Source: Halicephalobus mephisto
Taxonomy: Eukaryota > Nematoda > Chromadorea > Rhabditida > Panagrolaimidae
Length of the DNA: 64,000 nt
Assembly: GCA_009193035.1 (NCBI GenBank)
Contig: SWDT01000223.1
Location: 167,482-231,481, forward strand
Direction of reading: 5' to 3'
The translations under genes and the position numbers were made by a program. Below, in pieces: positions 22,408 to 33,490 of the stretch (position 1 is its first letter; each line of letters starts with the position of its first letter). The notes below the pieces were generated by a model. The model had not been told where the DNA came from and did not search any database. It worked only from the letters and a program-made list of their open reading frames with translations.

Positions 22408-23998
22408 ATGCTCTTGGAAGTTATTGGATTATTGTTGATTTACTACTTATTTGACAACTTTTATTGGAAGAGAAGGAAACTCCCTCCAGGTAATTTAGAA
22501 GCTAATTACTACAGAAGATTAAGCAGGAGATTACAGGTCCTACCCCTCTTCCTTTCATTGGGAACCTTTATGCCTTCAAGAATAACGGAATGGAAGCAGC
22601 TCTTAGAAAATGGCATAAACAATACGGAGATATCATGACAATATGGCTTGGAACGCTGCCAATTGTTACTGTGCATGATTCTCCAACTATTTACGAAACT
22701 TTCATGAAAGATGGAGAAGCATATACAGGTCGATACGCTTCTCAAGGAAATTATATCTTGCGTGGAGGAAACGCTGGAGTAATTCAGACAGACGGTCTCC
22801 TCTGGAGAGAACACAGACGATTCGCTCTCCACGTGCTTCGAGACTTTGGTCTAGGAAAGAACTTGATGCAAGAAAGAGTTTTGGGGGAAGTGACTTCGTT
22901 GATTGCCGATGTTAAAGAAGATTTGAAAAATGGAGAAAAAATAATTTCTATTCAAAACGAAATAGACAGAGCCGTTGGCAGCATCATAAACGCCTTAACC
23001 TTTGGATATCGTTTTGGAAGAGATAAGAAGGAAGAGTTTCAAGCGAATAAACAGAATATTCAGAAATTACTCAAAAATTCTGCAAATATTTTATGGAGGA
23101 GCATGGAACGCCATGTGAATATAATGAAACATCTTCCTCTTTTTAAGGCTATTCACAAGAAAGTCACAAAAGATTCCAATGACATTGCTAAATTCTACTT
23201 GGATCAAATTGACATTCACAAGAAAAGCATTAATCTAGAAGCCGATGATGAACCCACTGACTACGTAGAAGCGTTCTTGAAGTATAGGCATAAACTGGAA
23301 AAGTCCGGTCAGACAGAGCATACTTTCACGTAAGTTGCCCGTAAATTAAATAAAAAATAACTACAGTTAATTTTAGTGATATGCAGCTGTTTGGAATGAT
23401 TTTTGATCTTTGGATTGCTGGACAAGAAACCACATCAACTACTCTTGGATGGCTCTGTTTGTACTTGATCAGAGACCAAGAAATTCAGAAGAAAGTCCAT
23501 GAAGAATTGGATCGAGTTATCGGAAGCGATCGCGTTGTCACATTGGATGACAAAAATGAGTTGAATTATTTGAATGCTGTCGTAGCCGAGACCCAGAGAT
23601 TCTGCAACCTTGTTCCATTTAATGTTCCTCATAAAACGACTAAAGATGTCGTGATCCATGGACATCATATCCCTAAGGATACAGTGATTACACATCAAGT
23701 ATCTAGTGTTCTTTTTGATGAGAGATACTTCAAGGATCCGCACACTTTCAATCCAGAGCGGTTTATCAACGAGAACGGAAAGTTCTTCTCACCTCCAGAG
23801 TTGATGCCATTCGGGATTGGAAAGAGAGCTTGCTTGGGAGAGGGGCTAGCTAGAATGGAGCTCTTCCTCTTCGCTGCCAACATCTTCAATCAAATGAAAC
23901 TCAAGCCTCCTTATGGCATGATTCCTAGCGACTACAGGAATGTACAAGGAACCACTTCTTGTCTCCCATACAAAACAGAAATTGAATTGCGATATTAG
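22408..23998 (+). CDS. Cytochrome P450 (CYP2 clan, nematode CYP33/35-like) gene 1, 498 aa
   Basis: Microsomal heme-thiolate monooxygenase, likely for xenobiotics or fatty acids. Exons 22408-22489, 22537-23329 and 23377-23998 give 498 aa. N-terminal membrane anchor (residues 1-17), basic stop-transfer KRRK, and proline hinge LPPGPTPLPFIGN reconstituted across intron 1. I-helix oxygen-binding motif AGQETT (306-311), K-helix E363-T-Q-R366, PERF, and heme loop FGIGKRACLG with ligand Cys444. All expected catalytic features are present. It shares intron 1 sequence with genes 2 and 3, but its intron 2 differs from the other three. Subfamily is a judgement from general resemblance. Confidence 0.95.
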
Positions 23999-24561
23999 AT
24001 ATAATCTATGGCGACAAAGGGTCTTATATAAAAATATTTGCATTTTACATATATTAAAGACGTATGCAAAAGAACTCTTACACTATACATTCCTGACAGA
24101 AAAATGTAGATATTTTTAAATTTGAATAAAAAATATCTAAAAAGGGGTAACAGGGTTTATGAATTGCGATGATATCAAAAATAAGAATTTGTCTTTAAAA
24201 TAGGAATATTCAAAGTTTTGCATTCTGAAGATCATCCTCCAATTCTGATATTTGACTCGAAAGTTACGAATCTCATTACTCTATTTTATATCCTTCCGAT
24301 TCAAATTTAAGTACTTTTAATTTTTCGTATTGGAACATGTGCAAGTTATGTTGGATGCGCTATACAATCAAAAGGAAAAAACAGACACAAAGTGTTTGTT
24401 ATTTGTGTCAATTGATTAGCTTCCTTATTACTTTATGTCCCAATTGAGCATCACAAACTCGACTCAATCCTCACAAAATACATTGTTTGCTTCTATACCG
24501 ATTAGCGGCTATTTTTTTATCGATTTTTTCTACAAAGGTCAATGCAAAATTCTATGAGAAT
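23999..24561. other. Spacer between P450 genes 1 and 2
   Basis: About 560 bp with no gene. An in-frame extension upstream of 24562 would allow a start at about 24487, but the ATG at 24562 aligns with the starts of the three sister genes. Confidence 0.5.
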
Positions 24562-26147
24562 ATGATTTTAGAAATCCTTGCACTTTTATTTATTTATTAC
24601 TTATTCGATAACTTTTATTGGAAGAGAAGAAAGCTTCCTCCAGGTAATTTAGAAGTTAATTACTACAGAAGATTAAGCAGGAGATTATAGGTCCAATCCC
24701 TTTGCCTATTATTGGAAATCTTAATGCCTTTAAGAATAACGGAATGGAAGCAGCTCTCAGAAAATGGCATAAACAATACGGAGATATCATGACCATCTGG
24801 CGTGGAATGCTACCTATTATTACAATTCATGACTCTCCGACCATTTTTGAAGCCTTCTTGAAAGACGGAGAAGCATATACAGGTCGATATGTTCTTCCGG
24901 GGAATGAGATTATTCGTGGAGGAAACGGTGGTGTAATGCAGACAGATGGTCCTCTCTGGAAGGAACACAGACGGTTCGCCCTCCATGTGCTTCGAGATTT
25001 CGGTCTTGGAAAGAACTTGATGCAAGAGAGGATTCTCGAAGAAGTGACTTCATTGATTGCTGATATCAAAGAGGATTTGAAAAGTGGAGAAAAGGTAACA
25101 TCTATCCAGAATGATATCGACAGAGCCGTCGGCAGCATCATAAACGCCTTAACCTTGGGATACCGTTTTGGAAGAAATAAGAAGGAAGAATTTCAAGCGA
25201 ATAAGCAAAATCTTCAGAAGGTTCTCCAAAATTCCACAAACTTTCTTTGGAGATGTATGGAGCAACATACAGGTGTAATGAAGCATCTTCCAGTTTTTAA
25301 TAATTTTTATAATAAAGTTATAAGAGATTCCAATGATATTGCTAAATTCTACTTGGATCAAATTGACATTCACAAGAAAAGCATTAATCTAGAAGCCGAC
25401 GATGAACCCACTGATTACGTAGAAGCGTTCTTGAAGTATAGACATAAACTGGAAAAGTCCGGTCAGACAGAGCATACTTTTACGTAAATTTCTTGAAGAT
25501 TTCACTGCTGAATAATCCTTTTTAGGGATATGCAATTGTTTGGAATGATTTTCGACCTCTGGTTTGCTGGGCAAGAAACCACATCAACTACTCTCGGATG
25601 GCTTTGTCTGTACTTGATCAGAGACCAAGAAATTCAGAGAAAAGTTCATGAAGAATTAGATAGAGTTGTTGGAAGTGATCGCGTTGTCACATTGGATGAC
25701 AAAAATGAGTTAAATTATTTGAATGCTGTCATAGCCGAAACTCAGAGATTTTGCAATCTCCTTCCCTTCAACGCTTCTCATAAAACGACTAAGGATGTTC
25801 ACATTCACGGGCACTATATCCCAAAGGGAACTGCGATTACCTATCAAATGTCTACTGTTATGTTCGATGAGAGATACTTCAAGGATCCGCACACTTTCAA
25901 TCCAGAGCGGTTTATCAACGAGAACGGAAAGTTCTTCTCACCTCCAGAGTTGATGCCATTCGGGATTGGAAAGAGAGCTTGCCTGGGAGAGGGGTTAGCT
26001 AGAATGGAGCTCTTCCTCTTCGCTGCCAACATCTTCAATCAGATGAAACTTAAGCCTCCCTATGGCATGATTCCTAGCGACTACCGATTAGTTCGTGGGA
26101 CCATTAATTATCTTCCCTACAAAACAGAAATTGAATTGCGATATTAA
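24562..26147 (+). CDS. Cytochrome P450 gene 2 of tandem array, 498 aa
   Basis: Exons 24562-24643, 24691-25483 and 25526-26147; same exon phases and length as gene 1. The anchor differs slightly (MILEILALLFIYYLF). The hinge reads PPGPIPLPIIGN. I-helix AGQETT, ETQR, PERF and FGIGKRACLG are intact. The substrate-recognition region after the B helix (GRYVLPGNEIIRGGNGGVM) and the segment before PERF (HKTTKDVHIHGHYIPKGTAITYQMSTVMFD) differ from the sisters, suggesting different substrates. Long stretches of exons 2 and 3 are identical to genes 1 and 3. Intron 2 is nearly the same as in genes 3 and 4. Confidence 0.95.
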
Positions 26148-26274
26148 GCATATAAGTTATGACGAAAAGTGGCATTTAATGCATAGAAAATAAAAGTAAT
26201 TGTGACTATAAAACTTAACGGATAAAACATACAAAGTTTTTTGCGTACATCAATTAATGAATTTTTTCCCTATT

Positions 26275-26384
26275 TCATATTTCAGCGGAAAGTCATAAAA
26301 TCAGTTCAGTAGTCGCAAAACATTCACGAAACTGACAGATTTGCATTGTAATGATGAATGATCTTTGTTCACTCTGCTATAAAA
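26275..26384 (+). promoter_or_regulatory. Promoter block of P450 gene 3, shared with gene 4
   Basis: The order AGTCGCAAAACATTCACGAA, CTGACAGATTTGCATTGTAA, TGAATGATCTTTGTTCA, CTGCTATAAAA is repeated with few changes upstream of gene 4 (about 28145-28237). TATAAAA begins 34 bp before the ATG in both cases (26378 and 28231). Confidence 0.7.
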
Positions 26385-26411
26385 TTTTTCAAACCAGAAT
26401 TGTATGAAACC

Positions 26412-27997
26412 ATGCTCTTGGAAGTTATTGGATTATTGTTAATTTGTTACTTATTTAACAACTTTTATTGGAAGAGAAGAAAGCTTCCTCCAGGTAATTT
26501 AGAAGTTAATTACTACAGAAAATTAAGCAGGAGATTATAGGTCCTACTCCTCTTCCTTTCATTGGAAACCTTTATGCCTTCAAGAACAATGGAATGGAAG
26601 CAGCTCTCAGAAAATGGCATAAACAATACGGAGATATCATGACAATCTGGTTTGGAACGTTACCTGTCATTACAATTCATGACTCTCCGACCATTTTTGA
26701 AGCCTTCTTGAAAGATGGAGAAACATATACAGGTCGCCACTCTTCTCAAGGAACCCATATCATACGTGGAGGAAATGTTGGAGTAATTCAGACAGACGGT
26801 CTTCTCTGGAAAGAACATCGGAGATTCACTCTACACGTGCTTCGAGACTTTGGTCTAGGAAAGAACTTGATGCAGGAAAGAGTTTTGGGGGAAGTGACTT
26901 CGTTGATTGCTGATGTTAAAGAAGATTTGAAAAATGGAGAAAAAATAATTTCTATCCAAAACGAAATAGACAGAGCTGTCGGTAGTGTTATCAATGCTTT
27001 GACGCTTGGATATCGTTTTGGCAGAGATAAAAAAGATGAATTTCAAGCAAACAAACAGAATATCCAAAAATTACTCACGAATTCTACCAATATTTTATGG
27101 AAGAGTATGGAACACCGTGTAGATATAATGAAGCATCTTCCAATTTTTAAAGACTTTTACAAGAAAGTCATAGGAGATGCTCATGATATTGCTAAATTCT
27201 ACTTGGATCAAATTGACATTCACAAGAAAAGCATTAATCTAGAAGCCGACGATGAACCCACTGATTACGTAGAAGCGTTCTTGAAGTATAGACATAAACT
27301 GGAAAAGTCCGGTCAGACAGAGCATACTTTCACGTAAGTTTCTTGAGAGTTTCACTGGTGAATAATCCTTTTTAGGGATATGCAATTGTTCGGAATGATT
27401 TTCGACCTCTGGTTTGCTGGACAAGAAACCACATCAACTACTCTTGGATGGCTCTGTTTGTACTTGATTAGAGACCAAGAAATTCAGAAGAAAGTTCATG
27501 AAGAATTAGATAGAGTTGTTGGAAGTGATCGCGTTGTCACATTGGATGACAAAAATGAGTTAAATTATTTGAATGCTGTCATAGCCGAGACTCAGAGATT
27601 CTGCAACCTCGTTCCATTCAATTTATTCCATAAAACGACTAAAGATGTTGTGATCCATGGACATCCTATCCCCAAGGATACAGTGATTACCTATCAAGTA
27701 TCTAGTGTTCTCTTTGACGAGAGATACTTCAAAGATCCGCACACTTTCAATCCAGAACGGTTTATCAACGAGAACGGAAAGTTTTTCTCACCTCCAGAAT
27801 TAATTCCATTCGGAGTCGGAAAGAGAGTTTGCCTGGGAGAGGGGCTAGCTAGAATGGAGCTCTTCCTCTTCGCTGCCAACATCTTCAATCAGATGAAACT
27901 TAAGCCTCCCCATAGCAAGGCCCCTAGCGACTACAGAGTAGTTCGTGGAACCACTGTATGCTTACCATATAACACTGAAATTGAATTGCGATATTAA
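26412..27997 (+). CDS. Cytochrome P450 gene 3 of tandem array, 498 aa
   Basis: Exons 26412-26493, 26541-27333 and 27376-27997. PPGPTPLPFIGN hinge, AGQETT, ETQR and PERF are intact; the heme loop is FGVGKRVCLG, slightly changed from the sisters (Ile to Val, Ala to Val), with Cys444 kept. The N-terminal half (TGRHSSQGTHIIRGGNVGVIQTDG) resembles gene 1, while the last part of exon 2 is identical to gene 2. The extreme C-terminus (PPHSKAPSDYRVVRGTTVCLPYN) is its own, then becomes like gene 4. This mosaic suggests gene conversion. Confidence 0.95.
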
Positions 27998-28144
27998 GCA
28001 TAAAAGTTGTGACGGAAATTTGTACGAAATACACACAAAATACAGGTTCTTGTTTTTATAACATTTAGGGGATGAAAGAGACACAAAAATTTGTTTCTTT
28101 CGTGAGTCAATTGATAAATTTCGTTTCCTAATTCATACTACAGT

Positions 28145-28237
28145 GAAAGGTCAACTGAGTAGTCACAAAACACTCACAAAATTGACAGATTTGTGCTGTA
28201 ATGATTAATGATCTTTTTTATTGATTCTGCTATAAAA
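28145..28237 (+). promoter_or_regulatory. Promoter block of P450 gene 4
   Basis: Same element order as upstream of gene 3: AGTCACAAAACACTCACAAA, TTGACAGATTTGTGCTGTAA, TTAATGATC, CTGCTATAAAA. The TATA box at 28231 lies 34 bp before the ATG, so the leader is very short. Confidence 0.7.
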
Positions 28238-28264
28238 GCCTTCGAACAAATATTTTATGAAACC

Positions 28265-29893
28265 ATGATTTTGGAAGTTATTGGATTATTGTTAGTTTAC
28301 TACCTATTTGACAACTTTTATTTGAAGAGAAGAAAGCTTCCTGCAGGTGATTTACAAAAGTGGATTCTATATAATAATAATTGAAATTTTCCAGGTCCTG
28401 TTCCTTTTCCACTTATTGGGAATTTATTTTCTTTCAGAAATAATGGACTAGAAAATGCTCTTTCCAGATGGCATAAACAATATGGGGACATTATGACAAT
28501 TTGGATGGGCACTGTCCCTGTGGTTACTGTACATGACTCCCCAACTATCTATGAGACTTTCTTGAAGGATGGGGAAGCATACGCAGGAAGATATTACGTA
28601 GAGGGTTTTAAATTTGTTCGAGGAGGGTACACTGGGGTGATTCTAACATCCGGAGAGTTGTGGAGAGAACATCGGAGATTCACTCTACACGTGCTTCGAG
28701 ACTTTGGTCTTGGAAAGAACTTAATGCAGGAAAGAGTTCTGGGGGAAGTGACTTCGTTGATTGCCGATGTCAAAGAAGATTTGAAAAATGGAGAAAAAAT
28801 AATTTCTATCCAAAACGAAATAGACAGAGCTGTTGGCAGCATCATAAACGCCTTAACCTTTGGATATCGTTTTGGAAGGGTAACTTTTAGTCTAGTATAC
28901 AGTATTACTTGGTTATTTAAGGATAAAAAAGAAGAATTCCAAATGAATAAGCAGAATATCCAGAAACTCTTAAGCAATGGATCAAGTGTCTTGTGGAGAA
29001 TAATGGAGCATCATATAGACACGATGAAGCATCTTCCTTTTTTCAGATCTGTGGCCAAAAAAGTCGAGAAAGAGTCTTCTGATATCGCTAAGTTCTACTT
29101 GGATCAAATTAACATTCACAAGAAGAAGATTGATCTCGAAGCTGACAATGAACCTACAGATTACGTAGAAGCATTTTTAAAGCACCAGCATAAATTAGAG
29201 AACTCGGGACAGAAAGAACACACTTTCACGTAAGTTTCTTGAAAATTTCACTGCTGAATAATCCTTTTTAGGGATATGCAGCTGTTCGGAATGATTTTCG
29301 ACCTCTGGCTTGCTGGACAAGAAACCACATCAACTACTCTCGGATGGCTCTGTCTGTACTTGATCAGAGACCAAGAAATTCAGAGAAAAGTTCATGAAGA
29401 ATTGGATCGAGTTATCGGAAGCGATAGAGTCATCACATTGGATGACAAAAATGAATTGAATTATTTGAATGCTGTCGTAGCCGAGACCCAGAGATTCTGC
29501 AACCTTGTTCCATTCAATCTATTCCATAAAACGACTAAAGATGTCGTGATCCATGGACATCATATCCCTAAGGATACAGTGATTACACATCAAGTATCTA
29601 GTGTTCTTTTTGATGAGAGATACTTCAAGGATCCGCACACTTTCAATCCAGAGCGGTTTATCAACGAGAACGGAAAGTTCTTCTCACCTCCAGAGTTGAT
29701 GCCATTCGGGATTGGAAAGAGAGCTTGCCTGGGAGAGGGGTTAGCTAGAATGGAGCTCTTCCTCTTCGCTGCCAACATCTTCAATCAAATGAAACTCAAG
29801 CCTCCTTATGGCATGATTCCTAGTGACTACCGATTAGTCCGTGGGACCACTGCGTGCTTGCCATATAACACTGAAATAGAACTCCGTCACTGA
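28265..29893 (+). CDS. Cytochrome P450 gene 4 of tandem array, 498 aa, with extra intron
   Basis: Exons 28265-28346, 28395-28879, 28922-29229 and 29272-29893. It is the most diverged copy in its N-terminal half: PAGPVPFPLIGNLFSFRNNG replaces PPGP...YAFKNNG, and GRYYVEGFKFVRGGYTGVI differs. An additional 42-bp segment (28880-28921, GTAACT...TTTAAG) splits the conserved FGR|DKKEEF. If spliced, it restores exactly the sister sequence and length (498 aa). If retained, it adds 14 residues in frame without a stop. AGQETT, ETQR, PERF and the heme loop with Cys are intact. Intron 1 is unlike that of genes 1-3; intron 2 is like that of genes 2 and 3. Confidence 0.93.
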
Positions 29894-30721
29894 CCATAAC
29901 ATTCGCAGTTATTTGTATCTATAATTCACATCAATATAGTATGTAATTTCCTACTTGAACTTAAACTTTGAAAGAAGTATAATTTTTGTGTAGAAGCTAC
30001 CTTTCATAATTGTTTAACTACGATCGAATCTTATACGTTCTTTAAAACTTTCAATGTGGATGATAATTAGGTTTTTCCGAAAACATTGTTTCTTTTACAA
30101 CAGATAAATGAATCATTGAATTTTCATTGGCTTTGATATATATGAGAATAAATATCATTTGAGACATACTGAAAGCTCAATCAATTACCATCTTAATCTT
30201 AAAATCCCACATCTAATAAGAATAAAGAGCAAAAACATGACGAAACTATATGAAATTGTTCGAAAAAGTCAAATGTCTTCATCGATTAAGTTAATGAGTA
30301 TATTCATTTCTTTCGTCGTGCTTACTGAACTACATAAACTATTGAAGCAAAAATAGATTAGTAATTCAAAGAATGGATTATCATGTGAAGGATGAAACAG
30401 TAGCCCTGTGATTGTTTAAGAAAAAGCAACTCTAAAATAGATACTCTCACAATACGTCAAAAATCAATCACTAGCTCCGCGAGATCTTCATCCCTAGAAA
30501 ATATAGGATTATAAGAAATCTTTAACAGATTTGAAATAGGAACTTCACTCGTGAGAAACTTGTGTTGTATTCTGTTTCTTTCAATACCTTAGTAAGGAAA
30601 TGAACTTTTATCTTCAGCAAATCTTACACCTTGTCATGTACAATGATTATGAGTATCTGACGCCTATCTTACTGTAATCAGAATGTAATTCTCAAATTTC
30701 TATTATTTTACTTTATCTCAT
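29894..30721. other. Intergenic region
   Basis: No gene convincingly supported. A 39-codon frame at 30237-30356 (MTKLYEIVRKSQMSSSIKLM...) has one hydrophobic stretch but no homology that I can recognise, so it is left out. This is the shared 3' flank of P450 gene 4 and the minus-strand receptor gene. Confidence 0.4.
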
Positions 30722-32002
30722 TCAATTTAGCACGTAAAACAGGACGTCAATTACAGTATTGACAAGATTCTCAAATTCCCGCCGATATTGCTTCACACCA
30801 ATTATCGAACAAAGTGGATTAATTACTCCAGTAAATGCATGCAGAAGACTCATGATAGCTGTTGCTTGGTTGAATTTTTCAAGACGAAAAAGATATGACA
30901 TTACATTGAAGGTGTAGGGAATGGTTATCCCTATTGTTGGCAGAATCGACTGAATTAAACACTATTAAATTCCTAATTCAATTAATTCAAACCTGTATGA
31001 TCAGAATCATCTGAAATTGTTTGTAATTAGATTTCATGTCTGGCAGCATATTATCATAATTCAGTTTCTTAAGAACTTTGGTGTTAAATATAGTAATTGC
31101 AGTGTAGTTGATCACATTTAAGGAGGTTAGAAAGAATATATTTATAATAAGCAACATATTTCCCTAAAAAAGATAAAAATTTTATAATACAATTTTCAGC
31201 AAATTTTTGGAATCTCTGAGAATCCTATAGGTTTCAAAACTTTATAATGTTTCTTTAAAGCTTATAGAACATTTCAGAATTCAATGAATTTTAAAATTAA
31301 AATCAAAAATTAAGAATTTTGGAAATTTGTGCTAAGACAACTTTGTAAAAACACGTATTTTTTGTTCTATAATAATATGTTCAAATATTAACATACAGGT
31401 TCAATACAGATAAAATTCCAGAACTTTGTTCCTGGCACATCGTCAGAAATCATGTACGGTCGCCTAATGAATGGTTTACATTCTGGAATTTGTTCCGGAT
31501 CAGTGTTGAAATTAATATAGAAAATAGTCGTATGAATAGTTATTCCTATGAAGCTGTAGAGAATAGAATATATTCGATGTCTATTCGTTATTCCTGTTTT
31601 TGAACAAACTGTTATAAATCGAAAATAGAACGGCATTACTGTGATTACGGACAACTGTGAAAAGAAAAAAACAAAGGCAAAAATAAACACTTTTGTAACT
31701 GTAATCGAAACTTTGTGGTTAAAAGTATTTGTTATGAATAGAGCACAGCCATTGATCATGTTCACTTCCTGAAAGAATTATGGACTGACGATAATTTAGT
31801 GGTCACTTACAGGCTGAACAACAAGCCCCATAATACAGAAGGCAAAGTCCGCTAAGGTGTTTTGAATAAGAGCTTCTGTATAACCACTTACAGAAGAATC
31901 CTTCCTTGTCCTGTACATCAAAATAAACAATAGTCCACTCGCGAAAATACCAATGATTGAGTTCGTCATCCATATTAGCGAAGCTATCGATTTGAAATCC
32001 AT
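30722..32002 (-). CDS. Seven-TM chemoreceptor, Str-superfamily-like, 320 aa, four exons
   Basis: Serpentine receptor on the minus strand, presumably chemosensory. In transcript order the exons are 32002-31811, 31768-31397, 31163-30993 and 30949-30722; all junctions are phase 0 with GT-AG and the product is 320 aa. Seven hydrophobic segments are evident, from LIWMTNSIIGIFASGLLFILMY at the N-terminus to ATAIMSLLHAFTGVINPLC near the C-terminus. The end GVINPLCSIIGVKQYRREF fits the NP...YR signature after TM7 in the Str/Srd/Srh group. SGYTEALIQNTLADFAFC fits TM2. It is unrelated in detail to the receptor at 20004. Family naming is inferred. Confidence 0.85.
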
Positions 32003-33453
32003 TAGAATTGAAAATATGCAGTACTTTAGACCATGTAAGTGAATAAAAATCTCTAGAGCTGCAATTACTATAAGTCTCTAGAGATATAAATGGTGTTGTT
32101 CCTCATACCTATTATAATAGGATTTTCTTAAGAAAAGAATTAATTCCACTATTAGGAACACGGAGGTATTTACTATCAAGTTCCCAAATAATGCTTCAAT
32201 TAGATTTTATATGAATTTCTGGTTGAAACTGACGACTGACAAATAGGTTTTACGTATGTGTGTAATCTTCTAATAGAATTCAATAAGCTCTGAAATTACA
32301 CTATTATATAAAGTAGAAATATGTAAAGAACAATTTAGAGAATATTATCTCGAGACAAATGTCTGAAACTGTAATTAAGGGAAAAAACTCAAATTTTATA
32401 TTTTTGTAGGCACAAAAGACGGGATTAAACCGCGAACGGTCTGGACAGAAAGCCCAAAGCTCCGCTCAGTCAGCCAACGCTTGAGAAGCGAAACCAAAGT
32501 GTCAAAAAGAGTTAATTTTTAAGCTAAGTCACCTTTAAACCGGTTCAAGCTTGACTCCTACCAAATGAGGAACTTCTTCTCTTTGTTCTCTAATTGTGTT
32601 AAGATAAGCATGCTTCGAACTCTTTAAATAGTAAGAGCCGACAGTTTTTCGCCTGATTACAGATCTCCAAGGTATCACAACATCACTAACACATCCTACA
32701 CTTATTACTACATTTATATCCTTCTATAAAGTATAAAGCCATCTCTGCAGAACATGATTTCATATTCTTATTAAAAGCAAAATCGTCGCTCCAAAAAGCT
32801 GGAAAATTGTATTATTACTAATTTTTATAAAGTTTATAGTTATTAATTTCAAACACAGAATTTTGTTTGCATGTTTTTATAAGATTAAAAAGAATCATCG
32901 TAAATTATTAAATTACATTATTATAAAACGCAAAATACTTGCCACAAAACTTCGCAAAGCTACTTCGATATGAATTTCTGAAATTGTCTAGTTGAGATCG
33001 ATACTTGTACATTGTGTGAATGCTTTTACAAGGATTTAAAAGCATTTGATAGATTATTTTAAAAAATATAGAATTCTATATCACATCTTATAGTTATTCA
33101 AGTATTGCCAATAAAAAATTCCTTAAAAATTTGGTATTTTTGTCGATCTATTGAAGGAATTAAAACTAGAAGAATTTTTGTACAAAGTTTTCTCTCTGTA
33201 ATATTTATTCTCACGTTCGAGATGAAAAAGTGTATTATTTTAACAACAAAATATTAACTAAATTTCAATAATCGGATTTTAAATTTATTTCCCGGATAGT
33301 TTATTAATTGATTTTATCTATGATTGCTCTCTGCAATAAGATTCCAAAAAAGTAAAAAAGGTCAAAATACATAGACTGCTGAATTCGGATTTGCATAACA
33401 ATGAGCTAAAACTAGTTTCAAAAAAGCTAAAGTGAATATTGGCCATGTCAGAG
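32003..33453. other. Intergenic region with one tRNA-like repeat
   Basis: No gene supported. It contains a reverse-oriented copy of a tRNA-like short repeat at 32407-32520; the rest is AT-rich and otherwise unremarkable. Confidence 0.45.
32407..32520 (-). repeat. tRNA-like (SINE-like) repeat, copy 1
   Basis: Read on the minus strand, TTGGCTGACTGAGCGGAGCT, then TTTGGGCTTTCTGTCCAGAC, CGTTCGCGGTTTAATCCCG and GTGCCTACA. It matches the plus-strand copy at 59304-59409 throughout. The GCGGTTTAATCCC part resembles a polymerase III B box, and TGGCTGACTGAG resembles an A box. It does not fold into a proper cloverleaf, so it is called a tRNA-derived repeat rather than a tRNA gene. Confidence 0.6.
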
Positions 33454-33460
33454 TATAAAG
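33454..33460 (+). promoter_or_regulatory. TATA box of acid phosphatase gene
   Basis: TATAAAG followed by GCAGAG, 37 bp before the ATG at 33491. It closely resembles the TATATAAAGGCAGG element of the lysozyme gene at 10791. Confidence 0.7.
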
Positions 33461-33490
33461 GCAGAGTAGAGGATTCAAAAGAGCAAAACT

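Noticed and set aside
24487..24561. Upstream start for P450 gene 2 adding 25 residues
   Set aside because: The ATG at 24562 aligns with the starts of the three sister genes and directly precedes the membrane anchor; the upstream extension begins at a non-ATG or poorly placed codon.
30159..30356. Small peptide gene between P450 gene 4 and the receptor gene
   Set aside because: Only 39-65 residues, no recognised signal peptide pattern or homologue, low-complexity composition; cannot be supported.
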